Both the position numbers and the translations under genes were made by a program. Under the pieces are notes generated by a model that did no database searches, was not told the origin of the DNA, and saw only the letters and a program-made list of their open reading frames with translations. A stretch of DNA of 64,000 nucleotides, taken from contig CM021316.1 of the NCBI GenBank assembly GCA_010645155.1, positions 11,950,290 to 12,014,289 on the forward strand, given 5' to 3'. The number at the start of each line of letters is the position of its first letter. The first letter of the stretch is position 1. The DNA comes from Tigriopus japonicus. Lineage: Eukaryota; Arthropoda; Copepoda; Harpacticoida; Harpacticidae. This document shows positions 49,741-61,915 of this stretch, in pieces.

Positions 49741-52700
49741 CTTTCATGAGTAAAATCTTGTAGGTAAATTATTCCCTTGCATCGATTAAAAACTCGAGAA
49801 TGAGCTTTAAAAGCATCGCCAACGCGGTGCTCTAAGGGCGAAATATCCGCACTTGTGTAAATACCCTTCGTATTTTTCCACACCCAAACATTGGATTATT
49901 TTCTTTAATTAAGAAACCTTACTCAACAATCACTACCAGGACATTACATTTGACTACCTTTGGCCGTAAAAGTGCAGATTGATGTTTCTTGAAGAAAAAG
50001 TAAGAAGTCTGGTAAGATTCAATTACCGGTGCAATTAGAGCTCATTATACACAAAGACAAATCAGTTCGATTGAGACCATTAAATATTGTCTTGGCCCAA
50101 GAAAAGTATGACTAATCAAGCCAAAAGTTAGGCTTTCAAGGAATCGGCAGCACTGCATATCGCTTCATGTTTTCTTCCTCGTTCAACCAGATTTGGAAGA
50201 AACTGACTTTTGTCGTGTCTTTGGGAAGTCTGCAGATTCAGTTTAGCCTGAGAAGATAGCCAACCTCTTAAGCTGCTTCTCTGGATTTTCCATCTACTGA
50301 ATATTCCCATTAGCATGGCAAACTTTTTCTTTCCAGTGGTTGTTCATTCCCATCTCGAGTGTCGAAGAGCTCAACAAAGTCTGGCCATTCATTCATGCAC
50401 ATTCAATGAACAAGCTCGTGAAAACTAGATCCCTACAAAAAGGGGTCTCTGGTAATGTGGTGTATTTCTTGAGGTGAATAATGTCAGAAACTCTTTGAAC
50501 TGGAAGAAGACACCAAAGGCGAAGACCAGCTTTTCTTAGAAGAGGAATCGTTCATATCTGTGGATCCATTTGCAAGACTGGGTCTAGGAATATGATGAAA
50601 TTGGAAAGTCTTTTTTGCAAACCAAAATCAAATATCATGTTTTTAATTCAGCAAAAAGCAAATAAATGCAGAATTTCTTAGTACGTATCAAAAGCGTAAC
50701 AAGATTTTGAAACCAACTGCATGCTTTTTTGCACAGCTAAATGTAAAGCCTTTAAATCAACAGTTAATCCGCTGTTACAAGAAAATAAACGCGTTTCTTC
50801 AGGTGGTTAAAACCCTGCAATGGCTTCAAACCGACTCAGATCAAAGATCAAAATCGATTTACATTGTTTTACAAGGTACCCTTCAAAGTGTTCAAAGTAG
50901 TTTCAAAAATATTCCCAAGCTTCCATTAAAGAAAAAAATGGATGTGTGTTGCTAAAGCCGGTTGTCAGTGCTCAATAGGCCTTTGATCAAAACAGTTGAT
51001 CTTAAAGAAAAGACCTGACTTCAAGTCTACTTAGAAGCCAGCACTTGAACACTTGAACCTTGTCTACAGTACTTCAAAAACGAGATTCCCGAGTTCTTAC
51101 AGCGAAAAATTCCACTAAAATGAGCATTCACTTATGAAAAGACCTTGCTCGTTTGAAACTTATGCCACGTGAGCAACCTTCAATCCTGTTGAAAAAGCAC
51201 CTTAATTAGGCCTTTGTTCTATAATAATCATCTTACCAAGACTGATTGGTAACCATACCAAACTTGTTTTCGATCTCAGGCACTGCTTTGTTTTGTTTTA
51301 AATCACAAAAATGATGTTTGTAAGTACGTTTCTGGCTCCAAACTCCATGTTCAACACGCTCTCTGTTCGATCTCGTTCTTGCTTGTTGTTGTCTCACTTG
51401 AGGATGTGTATAAACTGGCTGGCCTTTCTTGCTTTTTATGTCCTAAATTCAGATGCTTGTCCTCACTGTCTTTCTCGATTGAAAATTCTGTGGGTGAATT
51501 GCCATGCGGGTGTCAAAGCTAAATGCCGTAAAGGTGGCCGATTGGCCGATCTCTACAAAAAAAAATTGAGACATTTATGTATACTAACACATGCGGAAAA
51601 CCATCCTCGATGGGATATACATTATAAGATTGATAACATTTTTTATTAGTGTAAGCGAGAATAAGGCAGGTTTTCGAGTAATTTTCTTAGTTTTGTTCAT
51701 CGCTAAAATACGTCCGTTGTTCAATAGTGGGAAGCTTTCAAAGACATGATTTTGTCGTTAGGCGAGGTAAACTAGAAATATATGAGTAGAAACGAATTGA
51801 AGTGTTTGAGGTTTCCGGGTCCAGCTTTCCCCCGATCTTTTTAAGTAATTGTTCCTCGGAAATGAACGGTCAGTTTGCGTTTTCCTTTGAATTTGTCCCT
51901 TGTTGCACAAATACATCGTTCTTTACAAGTCTTGACAACAAAATACACGGAAAAATCCAAGGGAATCGCCAAGAATGGCAAAACATTCAAAGTTTTCCTC
52001 CCATACATTTATCAAGCAAGCCCTCCAAGAATTATTGCTCTGGTGGATGGAGGAAATACGTTAGAGCAATTTATTGCTTACCTCTTTTCGATTATTCCAC
52101 GTGGCAAGATCGTCGTTGTCCCAGAACTTTCCTACTTGGGACCGAATGATGTTCCAAAACTCGGTCTGCCATTAGTCAAGCTGACATGAAAAATCATCCG
52201 AAAAAGCCAGGAGATGCCTCATTTGTGCAGATGTCGGTCTGAGTATTGATGTATTCCCACTGAGTCTTGTCTTTCCTGAAGCGGTTTTCGAGTGAAAGGA
52301 AGTGGGGCGAATTTTCTAGCCCCGGCTGTCAATCAGCAAATCCTTGATCCCACCTAGTTTTAGCCCTCTAAAACGGAGGACGTTCTCTTCAAAAGTTCTT
52401 ATCCTCCAAGTAGCTCAGATTGCTCGAGATGCCAAGAGCTCCCCCCGCAGAAACAATTCAACTAAGGACAAAAGTAATCGCTTACTCTACCTACGTACTA
52501 GAACACACTCATCCCTTCTCCTTTTGCTTGCTCCTAGTTCTGCTCCGCTCTATTCGTGGCCTTTTCCCTTAGCTCTGTCCTTCATTGACGGGAGAGGCTG
52601 AGGCCGTTCGTTAATGGAATCCTTTGGAAGGCTCGAGGTCGAGTTAGGAGGAGAACGGGTCGTGTTCGCTTTGAAAACGCGCTGAAATGGTGGAAAAGGA

Positions 52701-54208
52701 GGCCTGAGAAGAATGCCTTCCCAACGCAATTGAGTTTTGTTTTATTAAAGGAAACTGATTAAGCCTTTTTCCTGCTTGAGAATTGTGCATTATTTCATCA
52801 AGGTTTGCTCTTTTAAGCCCTTGTGTTATTTATGATGGGCAATGCCTTGAGGCCTGCGGAGACGGAGTGATGAAGGCTTAGCAAGTTAATGCTATTGAGC
52901 ATGGGATGCACAACATGGGAGATGTTGCAATTAAAAAAGTTGAGCCATTTTTCACTCGTCGGTCAGAAGCTGAGTTGGCCCAGATTTTTTCCTTGGAAGC
53001 GAAAATCATCATACTTTACTCATTATCTTTACCTTGGCCATTATTTACTTTAATTTTTGTAAACTTCTTCGAGTTTTGGCGCAAACAATGCTCTTTTTAC
53101 TTGATAATATCCTAATTTTGAATTGTTTTCGGCCAAGGAGCTGTAACCTTGAAGTAGTTATGAAGTTTCTCCAGAAACAAACGTATTTGCAATTTTTAAA
53201 TATACTTTCTTTGAAAAGGTGACAAAGGCTTTAGGAATAGGGCCACTCGCTTTGTTTCTCAACTAAACTAGAGTGAAGCTGGATGTAGGTAAAATAATAT
53301 TGCAGAACCTCGTCCCGTAAAACTTTCCTGTTTGCTTGGCTGCTACATTTTGGAGTCAGAATCATTTTCGTTGACAAACTTTTCTTTTCGTTTTCCTCTT
53401 CAATTCCAAATTTTACATTCTTATGGTTGCCCTTTTTGAAATCAAAAATACAAAGGCCTTGAACTTGTACCTGTGGCGGCAATCTCTTGATTACATTGTC
53501 AAGCAATTTGCACTTGGAGAAGAGTGCACAATATGGTGCACTTTGATGCTACAATTGTACCTTCGTCTAATCTCTAATTCCAAGGATCTTATACAGCACT
53601 TGGACTTGTGAATGATTGGGTCCGTTCTGGGAATAGGCCATCTACATATATCTCTTTGGGTTGAAGTATTTCTAATGAGGTGCTTTCGGCATATTTTCAA
53701 TCATTTGATTAGCAAAAGAAGCCCCGGAGAAGTGAGGAATGTTTTTCTTTCAGTGATATTCGAGACTTCCATTATTGGAAATGAATTCAAAGAACTCGAA
53801 GAAACATGATTTCATCACTCATTCACGTTAAACCTGACTCTTTAGAATTTTGAGGTTGACGAGAAGATTGGTTGTTTTAAAATCAAATGTTTGTATTAGG
53901 TCGAAAGTTTGGTGCAATACTTCAAGTAGTTCGATTACACAAAAGTATTAAAAAGCCATGCTCAAGAGCAGTCTTTGTACTTAAGCTGCCTTTACATCGC
54001 AGCCTAAACGTAAAATAATATTCGAGTTTCAGTATCCTCGAGTTTTTCGATTAATGTCACTAACATCCAATCTTTTTTGTAACCCTTTTTCGTCAGATCA
54101 CCTTGCAATTCTTTAAATATTTAACAGGGTGCGTAAGATAGTTTATGGATCACATAATCATAAATAGACGATCGGCTTTTCTGGGGGACAAAATTTGATA
54201 TTTAAAAA
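49741..54208. other. no recognised gene
   Basis: The longest open frames are 51802-52149 and, overlapping it in another frame, 51875-52189 (104 codons, with IIALVDGGNTLEQF). There is also 51311-51649 (112 codons). None shows a family motif I can name, and splice sites around them are not convincing. The segment 52340-52700 is richer in GC. A remote or decayed gene cannot be excluded. Confidence 0.35.
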
Positions 54209-54592
54209 NNNNNNNNNNNNNNNNNNNNNNNNNNNNNNNNNNNNNNNNNNNNNNNNNNNNNNNNNNNNNNNNNNNNNNNNNNNNNNNNNNNNNNNNNNNN
54301 NNNNNNNNNNNNNNNNNNNNNNNNNNNNNNNNNNNNNNNNNNNNNNNNNNNNNNNNNNNNNNNNNNNNNNNNNNNNNNNNNNNNNNNNNNNNNNNNNNNN
54401 NNNNNNNNNNNNNNNNNNNNNNNNNNNNNNNNNNNNNNNNNNNNNNNNNNNNNNNNNNNNNNNNNNNNNNNNNNNNNNNNNNNNNNNNNNNNNNNNNNNN
54501 NNNNNNNNNNNNNNNNNNNNNNNNNNNNNNNNNNNNNNNNNNNNNNNNNNNNNNNNNNNNNNNNNNNNNNNNNNNNNNNNNNNNNNNNNNNN
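54209..54592. other. assembly gap (384 N)
   Basis: A run of 384 undetermined bases immediately adjoins a LINE tail copy, so the gap probably reflects collapsed repeat sequence. The open frame reported across it is an artefact of the Ns. Confidence 0.99.
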
Positions 54593-54840
54593 TAAAATTA
54601 CCGTTTATATGAAATTTGATCTACCAATGAGTTACTGTTGGCAGATCTGTATAACCCTTGAATAGTGGGTTGGTCAGGAATAGTTTTTAAAAATTTGTGC
54701 AATCCTGCCTTAAATGCTGTTAGAGGAGCAGCTCCTACATATTCCCGACGAAGACTAATGGGTAACAAATTGAACAATGAAGGAGCCCGATAAAGAAGAG
54801 ACGAGGACTTCATTGTTCGAACTAGTCTCGATTCCCTGTC
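54593..54840 (-). pseudogene. LINE 3' tail, uninterrupted copy
   Basis: On the minus strand it encodes MKSSSLLYRAPSLFNLLP, then AFKAGLHKFLKTIPDQ, then SLVDQISYKR. It is closely similar to the copy at 43281-45045 and lacks the MITE/hAT insertion, so it preserves the empty site (GAATAGTGGGTTGGTCAGG near 54659-54677). Its left side ends in the N gap, and similarity to the other copy stops near 54840. Confidence 0.8.
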
Positions 54841-54931
54841 ACGAATTCAAACGTTAAAATTATCATTCTGACCGTCCACGTCTTTTATTGACAGGGTTCT
54901 TGGACCATTTGAATGATTCCTTGTCATTTTT

Positions 54932-55042
54932 TTAATAGAATGGATCAGATAGCCCTAAAATCTTGGTTTTGAATAAGTTACATATATACAAAAAACGCTT
55001 TTTTAGATGTATCGATATCATGATATCTGATCCATTCTATTA
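54932..55042. mobile_element. 111-bp MITE with perfect 19-bp inverted ends
   Basis: TTAATAGAATGGATCAGAT (54932-54950) is the exact reverse complement of 55024-55042. The outer TTAA on each side could be a piggyBac-type TTAA target duplication, or a TA duplication if the true end is one base further in. The interior is AT-rich and includes the palindrome ATCGATATCATGATAT. Confidence 0.7.
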
Positions 55043-56239
55043 ATAGTTCTACGGGCAAATTTGCCATTCTAGGTCATGAAATGTGATGCAATGTCAAGGC
55101 AGTTCTTGTTTCCTTATTGGTTACTCTAGAATTGATGTGCCAAAGTCACTCGCATTATGTCATAGGTTATAATGGCTGAGATTATAGGGCGCCCAAAGTT
55201 TGGATTTGAAGTATGTTCACTAAATTGGAAGCCAAAGTTGCTCAAGTTCAACCATGGAAGAAACAAATTTGCAAAGAGCTCCACAAATCGAGAACTCTCT
55301 TGCGAAAATCATATTTTTGATTAGATGCCAAACCTGCATTGCAAAAATGCATCGTAAAACGTATGTTCAAATTTGCCTAAGAATCACGATTTTTTTTTCG
55401 GTAAATCCGAATCCATTCAATGTTTGAACGCAACCACACAATCAAACAATGAGTCCTAACCTAACCTAACTGAGTGATAGCAGATCAGGGATTGGTTGTT
55501 TTTCGTTAATGATTTCGTCTCTCATTTCGTTTTTACAAAATTGTCCGAAAAGGAGATGACAGTGAATAAATATTTTACAACATGTATGTTGATAAAGTGA
55601 AAAACGAAGTGAAGTTGTGAACCAATGATGGGAAGAATTGTTCTTGGTTTCATTGGAGTGTAGCACAACCATTAAGGGTTACTTGGTTAATTGAAGGGAA
55701 ACAAAATATTTCTATATTTTCTATTCAAATAAGTGTACAACACTATACTACTAATTCCTTTCGTTAACAATTCCAGCCTTAAATTTTTAATTCAATTCGC
55801 CTTGGTATGAAGTCTTGATAAGTTGAAGAACCACCAAACAAACCTTGTGAAATTCATCTTGGTAACATACAGTTTAAAAATAGTTTATAAAAACCTCAAT
55901 TCTTTGAGGTACAAGTTTGAATTAGTTAGATATTTGAAGTCTGGAAGATGAGAGTCCTTCATAACCTTTTAGACAGGCAACGAAAGCTTTCAGACAAGTG
56001 GGTGTTTCCTTCCTTTGTCTGCTATTTTCCTCTTCTAAACGAAAAACAAACCATTTTAGAGTGCAAATTGCGCTTCGTCTTTTCGTTCCACTGATTTCGT
56101 TGCAGCAATTTTCCCTATACGCGTCTATTCACATCTACTCTTGGAAAAGTTTTCCTCCTACCAAAACCGAACAGAAGAGAACAGAAAACCAAGATCACAC
56201 CGATTCTCTGGTTTTCAATCTTTAATTCGAGTATACCTT
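55043..56239. other. no recognised gene; short CCTAA run
   Basis: This stretch contains CCTAACCTAACCTAACTG near 55455-55471, three copies of the arthropod telomere motif in interstitial position, and otherwise AT-rich sequence without a recognisable ORF. Confidence 0.4.
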
Positions 56240-56250
56240 TGTCTACAGGG

Positions 56251-56809
56251 TTTGTTTGTTTGTTTGTTTGTTTGTTTGTTTGTTTGTTTGTTTGTTTGTT
56301 TGTTTGTTTGTTTGTTTGTTTTTTGTTTGTTTTGTTTGTTTGTTTGTTTGTTTGTTTGTTTGTTTGTTTGTTGTGGAGTCAGAACGCAGCTTTGCAGCTG
56401 CGATCTGATAGAGGCTGTCCGCCATTTGGGGATATTGCCGCTCCACTTGGACAAGCCAACAAGCATTAATTTTTACCTCACCCTCGGGAATGACTCCAGG
56501 TTCGCCCATTTAAGCCGTCAAGGGCCGTGACTACTGCATGTAACTTAATACCACAGGTCACTAGGACTCGGCAAGCCCGGGATCGAACCGGGGTTTGCCT
56601 ACTTTGCAATGAAAGACAGTTCAACGCTAAATTTTGACTCCGAAGAGTTGATTTTGTAGATTTGATTTTTGCATTAAAAGACGGTTCAAATGCTAAATTT
56701 TGACTCCGAAGAGTTGAGTTTCTGGAGAGTGGCAGTCAGCCGGGATCAAACTCCAGCTATCCGCACGACAACCCAACGCAGTACGCACTACGCCACGCCT
56801 CACCCCCTG
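56251..56809 (-). mobile_element. tRNA-derived SINE with (CAAA)n tail
   Basis: On the minus strand the element starts at 56809 with a tRNA-like head. A box-like TGGCGTAGTGCG is followed about 50 nt later by box B-like GTTTGATCCC. A second, better box B (GGTTCGATCCC within the hairpin CCCCGG...CCGGG) lies at 56578-56594. A roughly 40-bp unit containing TTTTGACTCCGAAGAGTTGA occurs twice (about 56612 and 56678), so the body has an internal duplication or two fused copies. The 3' end is a CAAA tract of about 120 bp (56251-56371). Flanks TGTCTACAGGG (56240-56250) and TGTCTGAAGGG (56810-56820) match at 9 of 11, consistent with a LINE-made target duplication. Confidence 0.75.
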
Positions 56810-57649
56810 TGTCTGAAGGGTGATCCAAATCAAAGTGAACGGCGGTAACTCTTAAATGGTCGGATTCACCAAAAGATGTGTGAGCCTCAAAAAGTTGCTC
56901 TCACGAAAGCTCTGTTTTCAAAATTGACACTTGGTAATAAAAATCACCACTGTCTAAATATTAAAACAATTCAAGTGTTTGGCAAATCATACAAAGTCAG
57001 CAAGATATAGTTGATAAAATCAGTTGTTCTGTTTCTTTTGAAACACCCGATGTTCTAAGTGAAACATTGCAAATGGTCAAGAGAGCCGGCAAACAAAAAC
57101 GGAATGCAAACCTCCAAATAAATATTTTTCCTAAGTGTGTTGGACTATTTAATGGCATTTTCGATAGAAATGCAGAATAGATAATTGCTTCGTACCAAAA
57201 CAAGACTATAGATGGCAATGGTGAAAAAGAGAAATGAGCAAGTCCTTTCATTTCTCCAGTTATGAGTATATTGTGAACGTATATTTTGAAAAACGCTTGT
57301 TAATGATTCTGGCACTTTTTCTGGAAAATAAAATTTGCCGTAAAGAAAATGGGCTGGAAGTTATACCCTCTCCTGTCATCTTATGTAAAAATTATGCATT
57401 GGACAAGCTTGATATGTGTGGAAGCCAGATCAAACTTTAAATGGTATTTTCTACAAATTAATATCTTCATGGCAGAACACACATCCTAAAGAAAAAGTTA
57501 GGTGGGAATAAAAGTCAACAAGGGGTTGCTGGATTTCTTGGGGGTTATCCCTCAAAGGTCAAGTGCTGAGGAAGGTTGTTTCCTAATGATTAAAGTCAAT
57601 TAAACAAAGGATGATTTAAGTAGACATTAAGATGTCCTTGATTAAACCA

Positions 57650-57860
57650 AGGTGGTCATGGACTCCGGCCAAAACTGGCTCAAGCTGCGAAGATCACATT
57701 TGCAAAAAATATTCCCCAAAAACATTAATCAACAATTAAATTGGCATGACAACTCACTGTAATGAGCACAAGTTCTGTTGTCTGATGAATCCTCATTCGA
57801 GTTATTTCGCCTTCAAAATTCCCAGCATGAATTCATATGGCCGCTGACTACTAACTATAA
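57650..57860 (+). pseudogene. Tc1/mariner transposase fragment
   Basis: Across several stop codons and frame changes the plus strand reads RPKLAQAAKITFAKN, then NWHDNSL, then AQVLLSDESSFELFRL at 57766-57813. The last block is the conserved segment around the second catalytic Asp of Tc1-type DDE transposases (V-[FL]-SDES-F). Too broken to be functional. Confidence 0.7.
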
Positions 57861-58130
57861 CAACCGCTGACTACTATGCTAACAACATGGTTGAAAGAAG
57901 TCTTATTGCAGCTCTGAACTGTTTGCTCGAAAATTGACCCATAATTACATGTAAATCTTTCACAGACATGTCAAAGGCAATTTTTGAAAAAAAATTGCAA
58001 CAACTCATTCGTCAAAAAAGTAACAACGTGGGTTGAAAAAATTAGGACCGCTTCCAGGGAAACGCGACAAGGCCAGGGAAAATAGATAGATTTTGTAAAA
58101 CGTTGAGCCAATTTTTCGTTTTCTGGAAAA

Positions 58131-58450
58131 TGTCCATTAATGCAGCCTCTCTCACGGGTAATAACTTTCCGGAGGCGGGACCTAAAACAGCTGCAGGCGT
58201 TGCGAACATACTCGGGAGAGCTTGTGAGCCACGTCTGATTGACTGCATGCTTCATATCATGGATACTACTCTAACGACCTCGGGAGGTCTCGCCCTCGAC
58301 ATGCCCCTAGATTCCCTAATCCGGGGGATTCAGGTCTGGGCTCTGTTGGGGATATGCGTTCTTGTCCCAGAAAGAAACTCGAGTTGCCGTAGAGCCACTC
58401 TTGGGCTACTCTGGAAATAGAAGCTGGTGCTCAATCTTGACGGAAGACGT
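58131..58450 (-). pseudogene. mariner-type transposase C-terminal fragment
   Basis: On the minus strand one frame reads APASISRVAQEWLYGNSSFF, the segment around the second catalytic region. After a frameshift another reads QQSPDLNPPD, the hallmark SPDLNP(L/P)D motif. Two in-frame stops follow, and then YVRNACSCFRSRLRKVITRE, typical of the transposase C-terminus. Similarity may extend right to about 58640, where GC content stays raised. It faces the Tc1-like fragment at 57650-57860. Confidence 0.75.
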
Positions 58451-58650
58451 AGGGGGCGTTTCCTTGATAGATGACTGAGCATAATTCCTCAGCATCTTCA
58501 GTCCTGTAGTCCCACCCCGGGAGGTGGAACCCCTTTGGGAAATTTGGATCTGTGTAACTGCCACATGAACCCGCTACTCCACATATCATGGCGCTAGGGG
58601 CATGGCTGAGGCGGTGGTCTTGGACACAATAAGGGTGCTGAAGATGAAAC

Positions 58651-60145
58651 TTTTATTTCGGCACAGATCAACGATGCAACCTTTTTTGTTTCCTTGAGAG
58701 ACAACCAATGGCCTAAGACTTAATTTTTCCCCACTAAAAAAGTTGCTATATCCATTTATGTCTTTGTTTGGTAGAAAAGATAAAAGGATGGTAATGGAGC
58801 CTTTTGCATTGCAGAAATGTAAAGGTACAGATAATTTTGCAATACACGTTATTCGAATTTAACTACAAAAGTTCAAGCCTTTTGCCAACATCCGTCGTTC
58901 GTCCTAATCAAATAGAAGAAAGCCTGACCGTTCTTGTTCCAAGCATCATTTCAATAGCCCTTGAGGGATTTGAGACCGTTGCAATTTTGAAATTACCTAG
59001 CCCGAATTTCCCACGAGGCCCTGGACCAATGGAACATCCCAAGGAAATGTGCCAAATCCTCGATTTCTTCCTCTCAATGCCCGAGGTCTTCAAAATTTCA
59101 TTGAAAGCCAAAAGGAGCGCTACAAGGGCAAGTCGGGGAATAAGCGTGGAACACCTACAGCAAATTCGAGTTCTCTATGGCGTTTGTTCTATACCTCAGG
59201 GATTCTTTCAAGGCTCGTTGATCAGCCGGTGGTTCATATTGTCTATTGAATAAGCAGGCCTGGTCGGAGATTGTTTGACGCCTCATATCACTCAAGATTA
59301 CAGCCTAAGATGGGAAAAGAACACTGATCGAAACATTATTTGCCTTGCAGCGACATGAACTATTAAAGATTACAAGGTGGGAAAAGAAGATATTTCATTG
59401 GAAGTAAATGTAAGCGACAAGATCGCCATATTTTTACCTATGGTTCAAAGTAAATGAAACCTTGAAAAAGAATCTAATCCAACAGTGTTAGTCATTGATA
59501 GATGAAAGAACCTGATACTGGGATTTTAGAGTGCATGACTTTCTGTACTTTCTAGCGATTATCTATTGCTGACTACTTTTGTCAGATTTTCGGGAGAACA
59601 GACTCTAGACTCCACAGTGACATTAGGTTCCAGGGAAAATTACGAAACATGAAACTCGTTGGAACCTGATGGCTCAAACCGAGCTGTTTGAGACGTACGT
59701 ATTTCTTGTACTATGCGAGTAGTCCTTGAATCAAATTATCTTTGGACCGAAAGGAAGTAAATACCATTCAAAATTTTGTGAATAAGAAGCATATTGCTTA
59801 TGGGTCTATTCGATACCTCGATACATACAGAGCAGAGAGGGAAAACTCCAAATCTCCAATGTAAAACTACATGAACCTAAAGCAATTCTGACAGCTTTCG
59901 ATATTCATCTGACCCAAGCTTGTGACTTTCTGTTGGTATTTCAACAAATTGATTTGCTACGTTCAAAAAAAAATTGATTTTCCTGGTTTGGTAAAGCTTC
60001 TGGAAGCACTGCTTTTGGTGGATGAGTGAAATGTTCTTTAACATAGGTCCCTATTAAATTATTTGCTCAAAAAGCGCTCTGATGAATCATTTAACGTTTG
60101 ACACAGCATGGAAAAGTGATAATTTTTGTCCGAAAGTGTCATGAT
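58651..60145. other. no recognised gene; one 149-codon ORF
   Basis: The plus-strand frame 58804-59253 is open for 149 codons and contains PSPNFPRGPGPMEHPKEM, but I recognise no family. A minus-strand frame (59111-58908) overlaps it. A decayed gene or transposon segment is possible. Confidence 0.3.
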
Positions 60146-61215
60146 TAGGGACAGGAACTTTAGACGAATAAACTTATTCGTCTCTTTATTCGTCTTTTTT
60201 ACCTTTATTCGTCGCGAATATTTTTTCACTTAATTTGGATTTTATTCGTCTTTTTTCATCTAATCGGGCAATTTTATTCGTCTGTTCTCGTTTAATTGGC
60301 CAAAAACTTGGATTTTCTTGGATTTCAAGCTCATTAAGCGTTGTTTTCAATTCTCCAAGCAAATAATAACTTCGGAGAAAGTTCGAAGCCAAAGCTTTTG
60401 TCGAAGTAACAATTTGATTGTCAGTTGCGGTTTTGCACCAACAAAATACAATCCACACTTACAAATTAACTTATACTCGTAGTGTTGCCTAACAGACACA
60501 GAAAGAAAAGATTACTATTGGGTTGAAAAAGCTTTCTGGCCATGAGCAGGGTTGGGGAGTAATTGTAATTACAATTGCGTAATTTCAATTACAATTACAT
60601 GTAATTGCAATTAATTACATTTTTTGGCCCAAGTAATTGTAATTTTAATTAATTACATTTTTGGCTATGTAATTGACGAATTTTCAATTACAAATTACCA
60701 ATTTCTTTTCAAACTCTTACTTCTTCAAATTAACCATAATATTAATTGATACTTTTGATACTTTACTGATACTTTGCAAAACAAGTATTTTGTCATCAAT
60801 TTGTGGTCAATGTGATGCCACTAACAGGTAACTTTTGTTGCAATACACACCCAAGCTATGATGTTAAATACTTTTAAACTAAAATAGCTTTTGACCATGA
60901 TTTTTGTGGCTTTTCACAACTAAGGGCAGACAAAGGAGGTGGAAAAATTAAGTATTGAAACATCGTCATACTTGATAAATGTGTAAAAAGTTTGTGTTAT
61001 TTTCTGGAAAAGAAAAATATGCCTTGTGGTTCATGGCATAATAGTTTTGATATGTAAGCCCGTTCATAAACTTTTGGTTTTTGCAAATCACTCTTTCATA
61101 TTAACCTTTAAGGCATTATAAGTTGCCAGTTGGTGCATCGCCATTTAAAAAATGGCAGATCTGTTTATTTTTCATCGTTTTGAAAAGGCAAAAGGGTGAA
61201 AGAGATCGAAGGATT

Positions 61216-61437
61216 GTAATTGACATGTAATTGTCATGTAATTGACATGTAATTGTCATGTAATTGACATGTAATTGTCATGTAATTGACATGTAATTGT
61301 CATGTAATTGACATGTAATTGTCGTGTAATTGACATGTAATTGTCATGTAATTGACATGTAATTGTCATGTAATTGACATGTAATTGTCATGTAATTGAC
61401 ATGTAATTGTCATGTAATTGACATGTAATTGTAATTG
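61216..61437. repeat. 22-bp tandem repeat, about 10 units
   Basis: The unit TGTAATTGACATGTAATTGTCA (22 bp) repeats with almost no variation; one unit has GTCGTG in place of GTCATG. Because GACATG and GTCATG alternate, each unit is close to its own reverse complement. Low divergence suggests recent expansion. Confidence 0.9.
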
Positions 61438-61915
61438 AAGTCAATTACATTTTTGGATGATGTAATTGTAATTGTAATTCATTACATTTTTCAACCAAGT
61501 AATTGTAATTGTAATTAATTACATTTTTCAACCAAGTAATTGTAAATAATTACATTTTTCAACGAAGTAATTGTAAATAATTACATTTTTCAACCAAGTA
61601 ATTGTAAATAATTACATTTTTCAACCAAGTAATTGTAATTGTAATTAGTTACATTTTTCGACCAAGTAATTGTAAATAATTACATTTTTCAACCAAGTAA
61701 TTGTAATTGTAATTAATTACATCTTTCAACCAAGTAATTGTAAATAATTACATTTTTCAACCAAGTAATTGTGATTGTAATTAATTACATTTTTCAACCA
61801 AGTAATTGTGATTGTAATTAATTACATTTTTCAACCAAGTAATTGTAATTGTAATTAATCACATTTTTCAACCAAGTAATTGTAATTGTAATTAATTACA
61901 TTTTTCAAGTAATTG
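61438..61915. repeat. 29-37-bp tandem repeat array
   Basis: Units end in ATTACATTTTTCAACCAAGT and start with TAATTGTAATTGTAATTA or the shorter TAATTGTAAATA. About a dozen units of two lengths are interspersed. The consensus continues into the right terminus of the element, so the array seems to have grown from the subterminal region. Confidence 0.85.

Noticed and set aside
54195..54665. 156-codon ORF across the N run
   Set aside because: It consists mainly of undetermined bases.
55455..55471. Telomere
   Set aside because: Only three CCTAA units in the middle of the sequence, so interstitial at most.
56141..56530. Plus-strand ORF rich in Phe-Val-Cys-Leu and minus-strand ORFs rich in Thr-Asn-Lys-Gln
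   Set aside because: They are translations of the CAAA/TTTG tract forming the SINE tail.
56578..56594. A functional tRNA gene
   Set aside because: Only a T-arm-like hairpin and box B are convincing; no full cloverleaf is seen and the context is a SINE.
58103..58420. 105-codon plus-strand ORF
   Set aside because: It is the antisense shadow of a mariner transposase fragment on the minus strand.
61216..61437. CRISPR array
   Set aside because: The 22-bp units are contiguous with no spacers, in a eukaryotic transposon.
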